Assembly (NCBI RefSeq): GCF_000382325.1
Contig: NZ_KB908056.1
Location: 1,059,148-1,123,147, forward strand
From: Woodsholea maritima DSM 17123
GTDB lineage: Bacteria > Pseudomonadota > Alphaproteobacteria > Caulobacterales > Maricaulaceae
Direction: 5' to 3'
DNA length: 64,000 nucleotides
In this document: positions 17,583 through 26,235 of the stretch, in pieces
Layout: the number at the start of each line of letters is the position of its first letter
Position numbering within the stretch: position 1 is the stretch's first letter
Notes under the pieces: model-generated
Told to the model about the DNA's origin: nothing
Database searches by the model: none
The model's input: only the letters and a program-made list of their open reading frames with translations
Program-made: the position numbers and the translations under genes

Positions 17583-18562
17583 TTGGACTCTCCGTTTTGG
17601 CGCCGAGGCGCAATCGGCCCGCGCCGCACACCATCGGCGCGGACGATGCGCACCGTCTGCTGGTTCCTGCCGCCGAGGCGCAGTTCGGCCGCTGCGAACA
17701 GCCGGTCGACGATGAGCACGTTGCGGTGGACGCGGGTGTTGGCGATCTCAGTCCCGCCATCGGCGCCTATGACGAAGAGCGGCGGCATGTCGCCCTGCAC
17801 GATCCCGCGTGGGAAGGCGATGTAGACCCGGCGTCCATCATCGAACACGGATCTTGGCCGCCAGGGTGGCCGGTCGCCCTCGATGGCGTATCGATAACGC
17901 CGCTGGGCGTTCGAGGGGATTTCGGGCCGGGTCACCGCCGGTGGCCAGGTCACACCTGCGACGCGCGGATAGGCCCAGGCAACGGATGGCATGTAGGTTT
18001 CCTCGTCCGAACGCAGCTCGACGAGATAGGTGCGCCGGTCGGTGTTGATGACGAGATTGGTGGTGATCTCGGGCCGGGTCGGCTTGACCAGGATATGGAC
18101 GCGCTCGGTGCGCCCGCTGCCGCTGCGGGTGTCGCCGATGATCCAGCGGGCGGTATCGCCGGCGGCGATCGGTCCCTCGCCGATCAGCCGTTCGCCGGGC
18201 TCCAGAGCGATGTCGGTGATCTGTCCCGGGGCGGCGTAGACCTGATAGAGCGCGCCCTCGCTCCACGGGAAGATTTGGATGGCGTTGAAGTAGCCCTCGC
18301 GGCGCGGTTCGACGCGGGCTGCGGCGTTAGCGTTGACGACACGCGCTTCGGGCGTCCGTGCATTCTCGCCGCCGCGTGAGGGCGTCCAGGCCGGCGGCGT
18401 ATGGACCGGTCGCGGCGGTTGTTCCACGACCGGAGGTGGCGGTGCAGGCAGCGATGGTACGTCCTCGTCGTAGGTGATCTCGGGAGGCCGGAAGGTGGCG
18501 CAGCCCGCGAGAGATAGGCCCATGAGAACGGCAAGCGGTAGGTTCAGGGTTCTGGGGTTCAT
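17579..18562 (-). CDS. trbG: TrbG, conjugal transfer VirB9-like protein
   Basis: VirB9/TrbG outer-membrane core component of 327 aa. It begins with a lipoprotein-type signal peptide (lipobox LAGC at about residues 18-21), followed by a proline-rich stretch and the VirB9 domain (EGALYQVYAAPGQITDIALE; RTYLVELRSDEETYMPSVAW). It overlaps trbF by 4 bp upstream and trbI by 4 bp downstream. Full length, with no sign of decay. Confidence 0.93.
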   Translation of the reverse strand: MNPRTLNLPLAVLMGLSLAGCATFRPPEITYDEDVPSLPAPPPPVVEQPPRPVHTPPAWTPSRGGENARTPEARVVNANAAARVEPRREGYFNAIQIFPWSEGALYQVYAAPGQITDIALEPGERLIGEGPIAAGDTARWIIGDTRSGSGRTERVHILVKPTRPEITTNLVINTDRRTYLVELRSDEETYMPSVAWAYPRVAGVTWPPAVTRPEIPSNAQRRYRYAIEGDRPPWRPRSVFDDGRRVYIAFPRGIVQGDMPPLFVIGADGGTEIANTRVHRNVLIVDRLFAAAELRLGGRNQQTVRIVRADGVRRGPIAPRRQNGESK

Positions 18563-19248
18563 TCCGGCATCTCCCGCGACCAGTTGATGGCATGAACGAA
18601 GACGCCGAGGGGGTTCTTCCTGAGCCGTTCCGCTGTGCGGGGCGGCTGGAGGGCCACGGTCAGGATCGCAGTCCAGCGTTCAGTTGCCGCGAGTTGACCG
18701 TTGGCATAGCGCCGTTCGATCCAGGCAACGCGGAAACTGTTTTCCGATGCTCGAATTACGCTGGAGATTTCGACGGCGACCTGGGTTTCACCGACTCTGG
18801 CGAACGGATCATTGACGCGGGCATAGTCATTAAGCGCGAGCGCACCGCGATCGGTGGTGAAGTCGTAAGCCCTGAGCCAGTTCTCGCGCAGCACGATCGG
18901 GTCCGCAGGCACCTGCCGGACATTCTCTACGAACCGCGCGAGGTGGAAGGCGATCTGTGGATCGGTCGGCCGGTAATCCGCGGTGGCGGGCGCGACGGCC
19001 TGCGCGGCGCCGAGACGGTCGACTTCCACGACATAGGGGACGACCGTGCCCTGCGTAGATTGCCAGACGAGCGCTGCGCCAAGCCCGCCGGTCATTAGCA
19101 GGCAACCGAAGGCCATCAGGCGCCAGTTCCTCGCCTGAACGCGGGCAGAGCCGACGCGCTCGTCCCAAACCTGGGCCGCCTTCTGGTAGGGGGTGACCGG
19201 TTCGGGCGTTTTGCCGTAGTGCACGCTGGGGCGTTTGAAGAGTCTCAT
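18559..19248 (-). CDS. trbF: TrbF, conjugal transfer VirB8-like protein
   Basis: VirB8-like inner-membrane protein of 229 aa. One membrane segment is at about residues 43-63 (LMAFGCLLMTGGLGAALVW) and an NTF2-like periplasmic domain follows (VPYVVEVDRLG, then ERRYANGQLAATERWTAILT). It helps assemble the transfer channel. It overlaps trbL by 4 bp. Confidence 0.92.
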   Translation of the reverse strand: MRLFKRPSVHYGKTPEPVTPYQKAAQVWDERVGSARVQARNWRLMAFGCLLMTGGLGAALVWQSTQGTVVPYVVEVDRLGAAQAVAPATADYRPTDPQIAFHLARFVENVRQVPADPIVLRENWLRAYDFTTDRGALALNDYARVNDPFARVGETQVAVEISSVIRASENSFRVAWIERRYANGQLAATERWTAILTVALQPPRTAERLRKNPLGVFVHAINWSREMPE

Positions 19249-20540
19249 GGTTTCTCCGAGAGGCTGACCGACGTCCCGCCGCCGCCATGGTCTCCGGATC
19301 GGATCACATGGGCGGTCGTGGCGACGCCGTGGTGGAGGGATTGCTGTCGCTTGAGCTTTTGCGCCCAGGCTGGCGGGCCATCATTGACAGGCGAAGAGGA
19401 CGCGGTTCCGCCGGTGACCGAGCCGCCGGTCACCCCGAAGGCCGCGCGCGATCCGGTGCGATAGCTGTCCTTCATGGACTGGCTCATGCGCCGGAGCGGA
19501 CTTGCGGCGGCGCTCATACCGGCCTTACCGACACTCGCCATTCCACCGGCGACGCCTGCCGCACCGCCACCTGCAGCCGTATGTCCAACCTTGTAGGCTG
19601 TAGACGCGCCGCCTGCGATCGAAGCGCCGCCGCGTGCGCCTGCACCGACTGCGGACGCGGCCATCTTGCCGCCCGCCAAACCACCGACAACCATGCCGCC
19701 GGCGGCGAGGCCGGTGCCAACTGCTGCGCCCGCACCGAGCTGCGGCCCGCCGGAGACGATGCCGTTAGCGATACCCGGACCGAAGATGCCGAGCGCGAGC
19801 AGCGAGAGTGCCGCGAGCACGATGGCCATGGCGTCCTCGATCGTCGGCTCGCCGGTAAAATCCGCCGTGAAGGTGCCGAAGATTGTCGAACCGATGCCGA
19901 CGATGACGGCGAGCACCAACACCTTGACGCCGGCCGAGATGACCAGACCGAGCACGCGCTCGGCCATGAAGGCGGTCTTATTGAAGAGCCCGAAGGGGAC
20001 GAGGATGAAGCCCGCAAGCGTCGCCAGCTTGAACTCGATCAGCGTGACGAAGAGCTGGATGGCGAGGATGAAGAAGGAGAGCAGCACGATCACCCAGGCG
20101 AAGAGCAAGATCGCGATCTGGATGAAATTGTCGAAGAAGGAAACGAAGCCCATGAGGTCGCCCACTGACTCAAGCAGCGGCCGTCCGGCCTCGAGCCCGA
20201 CCTCGGCGATACGGCCGGGCTGCAAAAGCTCACCGGGGCTCAACGAACCGCCGGAGGCGATCAGCCCGAGCCCGGCGAAACTCTCGAAGACGATCCGGGC
20301 GAGTTGGTTCCAGTTGCCGATGATGTAGGCGAAGATCCCGACGAAGAGCGTCTTCTTGACGAGCCGCGCGATGATGTCGTCATCCGCGCCCCAGGCCCAG
20401 AAGAGCGCGGCCAGCGTCACGTCGATGGCGATGAGCGTGGTCGCGAGGAAGGCGACGTCGCCGCCGAGCAGCCCGAACCCGCTGTCGATATAGCGGGTGA
20501 AGACGTCCAGGAACCGGTCGATGACACCGACGCCTCCCAT
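19245..20540 (-). CDS. trbL: TrbL, conjugal transfer VirB6-like protein
   Basis: Polytopic inner-membrane protein of 431 aa. The N-terminal half carries about six hydrophobic segments, including DVTLAALFWAWGADDDIIAR, typical of TrbL/VirB6. The C-terminal ~170 residues are a Gly/Ala-rich low-complexity tail (GGAAGVAGGMASVGKAG), as is usual for P-type TrbL. It is thought to form part of the DNA channel at the inner membrane. The gene ends at the trbF start. Confidence 0.92.
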   Translation of the reverse strand: MGGVGVIDRFLDVFTRYIDSGFGLLGGDVAFLATTLIAIDVTLAALFWAWGADDDIIARLVKKTLFVGIFAYIIGNWNQLARIVFESFAGLGLIASGGSLSPGELLQPGRIAEVGLEAGRPLLESVGDLMGFVSFFDNFIQIAILLFAWVIVLLSFFILAIQLFVTLIEFKLATLAGFILVPFGLFNKTAFMAERVLGLVISAGVKVLVLAVIVGIGSTIFGTFTADFTGEPTIEDAMAIVLAALSLLALGIFGPGIANGIVSGGPQLGAGAAVGTGLAAGGMVVGGLAGGKMAASAVGAGARGGASIAGGASTAYKVGHTAAGGGAAGVAGGMASVGKAGMSAAASPLRRMSQSMKDSYRTGSRAAFGVTGGSVTGGTASSSPVNDGPPAWAQKLKRQQSLHHGVATTAHVIRSGDHGGGGTSVSLSEKP

Positions 20541-20543
20541 GGC

Positions 20544-20828
20544 CTATTCCTCTTCTCGGCCAGACCTGGAACCGCCGGGCGCGAAGAAACGCCGGCGGTT
20601 CTCGGCCCAGGCCTCGCGACAGACGGTCTCGGTCGCGACCTCCTTGACGGCCAGCGCACGGCAACGCCGGAGCGTGGCGCGCAGCGGATCGTCGGCGGAT
20701 TCTGACACCGACGCGGGCGTCTGCTCCGGGGCGACTGCGTCACGGAACTCGAAGGCGGCGGCAAGCACGGCGAGGCCGCCGAGGCCGAAGGCGATGTGTC
20801 GCAGGATATGATCGGGACCGGTTGCCAT
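20544..20828 (-). CDS. trbK: TrbK-like putative entry exclusion protein
   Basis: Small protein of 94 aa between trbJ and trbL. An N-terminal hydrophobic segment (IAFGLGGLAVLAAAFEF) is followed by a short charged periplasmic region with two cysteines (LRRCRALAVKE and TVCREAW). Position and pattern match the TrbK-alt family of entry-exclusion proteins, which reduce redundant mating between donors. Confidence 0.8.
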   Translation of the reverse strand: MATGPDHILRHIAFGLGGLAVLAAAFEFRDAVAPEQTPASVSESADDPLRATLRRCRALAVKEVATETVCREAWAENRRRFFAPGGSRSGREEE

Positions 20829-20830
20829 GG

Positions 20831-21601
20831 TCAGTTGCTGAACATACGCACGGTGGTCGGACGGTAGCCGCTACCGTAGTCGAGGAAGCGGTCGAGGTTC
20901 TCGCGCGCCTGTGCTTCGGCTGAGGCCACGCGTGCGGCCTCCAGAGCCTGGGCGCGGTTCGATGCGGCGATGGCGGCGGTGAGATCCGCGATCTGGCTCG
21001 ACTGCAGCGCCAGCAACTGGTTGCCCGCCTGGGCCGCCTGAAGGGCGCCAGTCGCACCCTGGCTGCGGGCGACGAGCGCCTGCATCTGCGAGCGGGCACT
21101 CTCGATGTTGCCGACGACACCAGCCTGGATGCGGAGCGCGTCCTCGAAGCCGGCGACAGAATTCTCCCAACGCTCGCGCGCATTGCCGACCATCGTGTCG
21201 AAATCGCCGGACGCGGCGGCCGTCCCGTACTGGTCAGTAAAGGCGCGTTCGATGTCGGCGACATCGTGGGCGATGCGCTGCGCCTCATTCAGGAGTTGCT
21301 GTGTGCGTTGCACCGAAGCCTGCAACTCGGCAAGCGATGAGAATGGCAGGCTGGCTAGATTGCGCGCCTGATTCATCAGCATCTGCGCTTGATTCTGGAG
21401 CTGGGTGATCTGGTTGTTGATCTGCTCCAGCGCGCGGGCGGCCTGCAGGATGTTCTGGGCGTGGTTGGTCGGATCGTAAACAATCCGGCCGAACAGGGCG
21501 TGCGCGGGTTGGGCCATCATCGGTCCGAGTGCGATCGGCGCTGCCAGCAGCGTCGCCGCCAGGAGCTGTGCGGGAAGAGAGCGCTTACGAAGCGGTTTCA
21601 T
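20831..21601 (-). CDS. trbJ: TrbJ, conjugal transfer VirB5-like protein
   Basis: Periplasmic or pilus-tip VirB5-like protein of 256 aa. It starts with a signal peptide (KRSLPAQLLAATLLAAPIA) cleaved near AQPAHA. The body is long alpha-helical and glutamine-rich (INNQITQLQNQAQMLMNQAR). The ATG at 21601 is fixed by AAAGGAG upstream and overlaps the trbE stop; a longer open reading to 22072 is the shadow of trbE. Confidence 0.92.
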   Translation of the reverse strand: MKPLRKRSLPAQLLAATLLAAPIALGPMMAQPAHALFGRIVYDPTNHAQNILQAARALEQINNQITQLQNQAQMLMNQARNLASLPFSSLAELQASVQRTQQLLNEAQRIAHDVADIERAFTDQYGTAAASGDFDTMVGNARERWENSVAGFEDALRIQAGVVGNIESARSQMQALVARSQGATGALQAAQAGNQLLALQSSQIADLTAAIAASNRAQALEAARVASAEAQARENLDRFLDYGSGYRPTTVRMFSN

Positions 21602-24054
21602 TAGGTGTTCTCCTTTGTTTCGGTGGGGATTGTCGGGGTGATGGTGTCGCCGAGCAGTTCGACCGCCCAATCGAGACCGCGGCGTCTCAGCCAGGCAGTG
21701 GCGAAGCCTGCGCGGCCGTGTTCGGCCAGCGTCTCGGCTATGGCGGCCTGGTCGGATTTCGATGAGGTGGCGGTGAAGGCGAGCGCGACCTCGCCGAGCC
21801 CCAGATCGAAGAGCCGGTTGCCGCGCCGGGACTGGCAGTAATAGTCGCGCTTGGGCGTCGCCCTGGCGACGATCTCGATCTGGCGGTCGTTGAGCCCGAA
21901 ACGGCGATAGATGGCGGCGATCTGCGGTTCGAAGGCGCGTTCGTTGGGCAGAAAGATGCGCGTCGGGCAGCTCTCGACGATCGCGGGTGCGATGTTCGAT
22001 CCGTCGATGTCGGCGAGCGACTGGGTGGCGAAGATCACGCTCGCATTCTTCTTGCGGAGCGTTTTCAACCATTCGCGGAGCTGGCCGCCGAAGGTCTGGT
22101 CATCGAGCACCAGCCAACCCTCGTCGACGATGATGAGGCTGGGCCGTCCGTCGAGTCTGCCTTCGATACGGTGAAACAAATAGGCGAGCACGGCTGGCGT
22201 TGCGGCGGACCCGATCAGCCCCTCGGTTTCGAAAGCCTGGACATCGGCCGTGCCGAGTTCTTCTCGTTCGGAGTCGAGGAGACGGCCGAACGGACCACCG
22301 AGGCAGAACGGCGCGATCGCGCGTTTGAGTTCATTCGATTGCAGCAGCACAGACAGTCCGGTCAGGGTCCGCTCTTCGACCGGTGCGGAAGCAAGAGAGG
22401 TCAGCGCCGACCAGAGATGGTCGCGGGCGGCCGGGTCGATGGAAATGCCTTCGCGGGCGAGCAGCCCGGATAGCCAATCCTGCGCCCAGGTGCGTTCGGC
22501 CGCGTCATCTATGCGCGCGAGAGGCTGGAGCTGGACGGTGGCTTCATCCTCGGAGAGGGCGAGACCGAGATCCTCCCAGTCTCCGCCCATCGCGATCGTG
22601 GCGCAGCGGATCGAGCCGCCGAAGTCGAAGGCGAAGATCTGTGCTCCTTCGTATCGGCGGAACTGGAGGGCCATCAGGGCCAGCAGGACCGACTTGCCTG
22701 ATCCGGTCGGTCCGACGATCAGTGTGTGGCCGACGTCGCCAACATGGGTGGAGAAGCGGAACGGGGTCGCGCCCTCCGTCTCGGCATAGAAAAGCGGGGG
22801 ACCATCAAGATGATCGTTGCGCACTGGCCCGGCCCAGACAGCGGAGATCGGAACCATATGGGCGAGGTTGAGTGTCGAGACCGGCGGCTGGCGGACATTG
22901 GCGTAGAGGTGACCGGGCAATGAGCCGAGCCAGGCCTCGATCGCGTTGAGGGTCTCAGGGATAGCCGTGAAGTCGCGACCCTGGACGATCTTCTCCGCGG
23001 CCTTGAGTTTCGCGTCAGCGGTGCGCTCGTCCTCGTCCCAGACCGTGATCGTTGCGGTGACATAGGCGGCGCCCACCATGTCCGTCCCGAGTTCCTGCAG
23101 TGCTTCGTCGGCATCGGCCGCCTTGTTGGCGGCGTCGGAATCCAGAAGTGTCGAGGCCTCGTTGGTCATCACCTCCTTGAGGATCGCCGCGACGGACTTC
23201 CTCTTGGCGAACCATTGGCGGCGGATCCGCGTGAAGAGCTTCGTGGCGTCGGTCTTGTCGAGGCAGATCGCGCGTGTCGCCCACCGATACTCGAAGGCCT
23301 GTCCGTTCAATTCGTCGAGCAGACCGGGCCAGGTAGCGGTCGGGAAACCGACGATGGAGAGTGTCTTGATGTAGGCGTCCCCAAGCCGAGGTGCGAGGCC
23401 GCCGATGAGGGCGGTGTCCGCGAGCAGCGCATCAAGATGCATCGGCGTCTCTGGTACGCGTACGCGCTGGCGACGCGACGAGATCGTCGAATGGAGATAT
23501 GTGAGCGTCTCGGCATCGGAGAGCCAGGCCGCTTCGGGCATGAAGCCGTCGAAAAGGTCGAGCAGGCGGTCGGTGCGCGAGACGAAACTTGCAAGATGCT
23601 CGCGCGGATCGATGCCGGTCTCGGCCGCGCCCTCATAGAGCCATCGCCCGGCGCGGCTCGCCTCGTCGGCGGGCGGCATCCAGACGAGCGTCAGGAAATA
23701 CTGGCTCTCAAAATGGCATCCGGCCTCCTCGAACTGTGCCCTGCGCTCCGCATCCACCAGTGCCGAAACGGGATCGAGGAACTGGGACATGGGATAGGCG
23801 CGTGCCGGGACGCGCTGCGCCTCGACGAACACCGCCCAACCGGAACCGAGGCGTCTCAGCGCATTGTTGAGCCGGCCAGCGGTCGCAACCAGCTCCGCGG
23901 GTGTTGAGGAATCGAGGTCGGGACCACGGAACCGCGCCGTGCGCTGCAGGCAGCCGTCCTTGTTGAGCACGACGCCCTCGTCGATCAGTGCCGCCCAGGG
24001 CAGATAGTCTGCCAGCAAGGCCGTCTTGGAGCGATATTCGGCGAGCCGCATCAT
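21601..24054 (-). CDS. trbE: TrbE, conjugal transfer VirB4-like ATPase
   Basis: The major secretion ATPase of the transfer apparatus (817 aa). Walker A is VGPTGSGKSVLL in the C-terminal half; Walker B is PSLIIVDEGWLVLDD; the ATQSLADI motif follows. The N-terminal half is the CagE/TrbE domain (LAEYRSKTALLADYLPWAAL). Start at the first of two tandem ATG codons just after trbD; the open frame to 24120 has no homology. Intact. Confidence 0.94.
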   Translation of the reverse strand: MMRLAEYRSKTALLADYLPWAALIDEGVVLNKDGCLQRTARFRGPDLDSSTPAELVATAGRLNNALRRLGSGWAVFVEAQRVPARAYPMSQFLDPVSALVDAERRAQFEEAGCHFESQYFLTLVWMPPADEASRAGRWLYEGAAETGIDPREHLASFVSRTDRLLDLFDGFMPEAAWLSDAETLTYLHSTISSRRQRVRVPETPMHLDALLADTALIGGLAPRLGDAYIKTLSIVGFPTATWPGLLDELNGQAFEYRWATRAICLDKTDATKLFTRIRRQWFAKRKSVAAILKEVMTNEASTLLDSDAANKAADADEALQELGTDMVGAAYVTATITVWDEDERTADAKLKAAEKIVQGRDFTAIPETLNAIEAWLGSLPGHLYANVRQPPVSTLNLAHMVPISAVWAGPVRNDHLDGPPLFYAETEGATPFRFSTHVGDVGHTLIVGPTGSGKSVLLALMALQFRRYEGAQIFAFDFGGSIRCATIAMGGDWEDLGLALSEDEATVQLQPLARIDDAAERTWAQDWLSGLLAREGISIDPAARDHLWSALTSLASAPVEERTLTGLSVLLQSNELKRAIAPFCLGGPFGRLLDSEREELGTADVQAFETEGLIGSAATPAVLAYLFHRIEGRLDGRPSLIIVDEGWLVLDDQTFGGQLREWLKTLRKKNASVIFATQSLADIDGSNIAPAIVESCPTRIFLPNERAFEPQIAAIYRRFGLNDRQIEIVARATPKRDYYCQSRRGNRLFDLGLGEVALAFTATSSKSDQAAIAETLAEHGRAGFATAWLRRRGLDWAVELLGDTITPTIPTETKENT

Positions 24055-24058
24055 CGTC

Positions 24059-24331
24059 TCACACCCCCAGCCAGATCGGGTAGCGCAGGTGACGCCGCGC
24101 GACATCGACGATCTGCGCATCGCGCTTCGCGGCCCAGACGGCGAGGAGATGGCCGATCAGCCAGAAGAGGATGCCCACGAGCCACAAGCGCAGACCCAAC
24201 CCGATGGCGGCGGCGAGCGTGCCGTTGGCGATGGCGACCGCGCGTGGTGCGCCGCCGAGCAGGATCGGTTCGCTCAGCGCCCGATGGACGGGCGCATAGA
24301 AGCCGGGAATGTCGTCGCCGTCGCGCATCAC
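24059..24331 (-). CDS. trbD: TrbD, conjugal transfer VirB3-like protein
   Basis: Inner-membrane protein of 90 aa with the VirB3 signature (IPGFYAPVHRALSEPILLGG) followed by two adjacent hydrophobic segments (VAIANGTLAAAIGLGL and LWLVGILFWLIGHLLAV). It overlaps trbC by 4 bp and precedes trbE by 4 bp. It is thought to anchor the TrbE ATPase at the membrane. Confidence 0.92.
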   Translation of the reverse strand: MMRDGDDIPGFYAPVHRALSEPILLGGAPRAVAIANGTLAAAIGLGLRLWLVGILFWLIGHLLAVWAAKRDAQIVDVARRHLRYPIWLGV

Positions 24332-24660
24332 ACCAGCGCCCCGCCACCGAAGGAGAAGAAGGAAAGGAAGAAGCTCGACGCGGCGAACGCGATGGAGAGC
24401 CCGAAGACGATCTGCACGAGGCGCCGGAATCCTCCCGACGTGTCGCCAAAGGCGAGCGTCAGGCCAGTGATGATAATGATGATGACGGCGACGATCTTGG
24501 CGACCGGTCCCTCGATCGATTCGAGGATCGATTGCAGCGGCGCTTCCCAGGGCATGCCGGACCCTGCCGCATGGGCGGGATCAGCCGCGATAACGAGGCC
24601 GAGGAAGAGAGCGCCGGCGATCTGCGGCCAGCGCGGGTGGATGGGCAATAGACGGATCAC
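24328..24660 (-). CDS. trbC: TrbC, conjugal transfer pilin
   Basis: VirB2/TrbC-type pilin precursor of 110 aa. A signal sequence ends near AADPAHA, then two hydrophobic helices (KIVAVIIIIITGLTLAFG and LVQIVFGLSIAFAASSFFLSF) form the mature subunit. It overlaps both trbB and trbD by 4 bp. Confidence 0.92.
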   Translation of the reverse strand: MIRLLPIHPRWPQIAGALFLGLVIAADPAHAAGSGMPWEAPLQSILESIEGPVAKIVAVIIIIITGLTLAFGDTSGGFRRLVQIVFGLSIAFAASSFFLSFFSFGGGALV

Positions 24661-25640
24661 GATGTGTCTCCTTCGGAGTTGCTGAGAATAGGTTCGAGGG
24701 CGTAGTCACCTGTGGCATCGAGGCCGGTGACGCGCGCGAGTTCCGCGAGCCGGCGGTCGGGTCCTCGCCCTGAGAGCACGGCGATGATGTCGATCGTGTC
24801 GGCGACGAGCGCACGCGGGACCGTGACGACGGCCTCCTGAATCAGTTGTTCGAGGCGGCGCAGCGCACCGATCGCCGTGCCGGCGTGGATGGTGCCAATC
24901 CCGCCGGGATGGCCGGTGCCCCAGGCCTTAAGAAGATCGAGCGCTTCGGGGCCGCGCACCTCACCGATGGGGATGCGGTCGGGGCGCAATCGCAACGATG
25001 AGCGGACGAGGTCGGAGAGCGTCGCAATTCCATCCTTGGTGCGCAGCGCCACGAGGTTCGGCGTCAGGCATTGGAGTTCGCGGGTGTCCTCGATCAGCAC
25101 CACGCGGTCTGAGCTCTTGGCGACTTCGGCAAGAAGCGCATTGGTCAGCGTGGTCTTGCCGGTCGATGTGCCGCCCGCGACGAGGATATTGGCGCGCATG
25201 GCGATTGCTTCGCGCAATGCTTCGGCGGCGTCCGCATCTATGGTGTTCGCGCGGACATAGTCGTCGAGGGTGAAGACGGCGACAGCGGGTTTGCGGATCG
25301 CGAAGGTGGGTGCAGCAACAACAGGTGGCAGCAGCCCCTCAAACCGCTCTCCTGTCCCGGGAAGTTCGGCCGAGACGCGAGGGGCTCCCGAATGGACCTC
25401 GGCGCCGACATGATGCGCGACCAGCCGGACGATCCGCTCGCCATCGACGGCGGAAAGCTGTTCTCCGGTATCCGCCAGTCCTTCGCTGAGCCGATCCACC
25501 CAGAGTCGTCCGTCCGGGTTGAGCATGACTTCAACGACAGTGGTATCCTCGAGCCAGGCAGTGACGTGTTGGCCGAGTGCCGTACGAAGCATGCGGGAGC
25601 CGCGCTGGATCGCTTCTGTCTGGAAAGGTTGGACGGTCAT
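24657..25640 (-). CDS. trbB: TrbB, conjugal transfer VirB11-like ATPase
   Basis: Hexameric traffic ATPase of 327 aa. Walker A is [17 protein letters not shown] (about residues 154-170); the Asp-box (LIEDTRELQ), the His-box region ([14 protein letters not shown]) and [12 protein letters not shown] are all present. It energises pilus assembly and substrate transfer. It opens the trb run; a 158-bp gap separates it from the RHH gene upstream. Confidence 0.94.
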   Translation of the reverse strand: MTVQPFQTEAIQRGSRMLRTALGQHVTAWLEDTTVVEVMLNPDGRLWVDRLSEGLADTGEQLSAVDGERIVRLVAHHVGAEVHSGAPRVSAELPGTGERFEGLLPPVVAAPTFAIRKPAVAVFTLDDYVRANTIDADAAEALREAIAMRANILVAGGTSTGKTTLTNALLAEVAKSSDRVVLIEDTRELQCLTPNLVALRTKDGIATLSDLVRSSLRLRPDRIPIGEVRGPEALDLLKAWGTGHPGGIGTIHAGTAIGALRRLEQLIQEAVVTVPRALVADTIDIIAVLSGRGPDRRLAELARVTGLDATGDYALEPILSNSEGDTS

Positions 25641-25798
25641 TCACGGCCCCGCATTTGGTTACGAGGCACATCAAGAAGACCTTAATTCGATCAGCGGCAA
25701 CAGTGTTGAGGGCGTAGTAGGGCTGTGGCGGGCAAAGGCAGGTGAATGAGAAGACCGGTCAATTCTACAGAGCAGTCGATAGTGGCATGCCTAGTGGA

Positions 25799-26224
25799 TC
25801 ATCGCGGAGATCGGTCGATTCTCCCGATATCCTCCGAAACCTCTTTCGACAACGTGTTCCCCTTCGACAGCCGCCGGCCGAGTGTCTCGACAAAACCTTC
25901 GTAGCGTTCGCGCCCCTTGGCATGGGCGGCATCACGCATGGTGTCCGGCAGCGGTGGGGTGGTGGTTAGCCAGAACTTGACGAAGAGGGCCAGTGCCTCA
26001 TTGCCGATGGACACATCCCGCTCGAGCCGCTCAATGGCACGAGTCAGTCGGTCGAGGCGGCGCACGATCGCTGCTTCATGCTGCTCAGCGGCGTCGGGCG
26101 AGAGGTAGGAGGCAAGCGCCGCCTCGACGATAGCCGATTTGGAGACCCGGCGACGCGCAGCGAGCGCGTCCAGTTCCGGCGAGAGCGCTGGATCAAAGTA
26201 GACGTTCAACCTATCCTTCCTCAT
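25799..26224 (-). CDS. Ribbon-helix-helix (CopG-type) regulator
   Basis: Protein of 141 aa. The N-terminal ribbon-helix-helix reads RLNVYFDPALSPELDALAAR then RRVSKSAIVEAALASYL; a coiled-coil-like region follows (AIVRRLDRLTRAIERLERDV). In trb-type ICEs a CopG-like gene regularly sits between traG and trbB and probably regulates transfer genes. It starts 11 bp after the traG stop. Confidence 0.82.
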   Translation of the reverse strand: MRKDRLNVYFDPALSPELDALAARRRVSKSAIVEAALASYLSPDAAEQHEAAIVRRLDRLTRAIERLERDVSIGNEALALFVKFWLTTTPPLPDTMRDAAHAKGRERYEGFVETLGRRLSKGNTLSKEVSEDIGRIDRSPR

Positions 26225-26235
26225 TCTGGCCCCTC

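Noticed and set aside
19287-20168. Plus-strand ORF opposite trbL, charged and low complexity
   Set aside because: It mirrors trbL codons and contains no recognisable domain.
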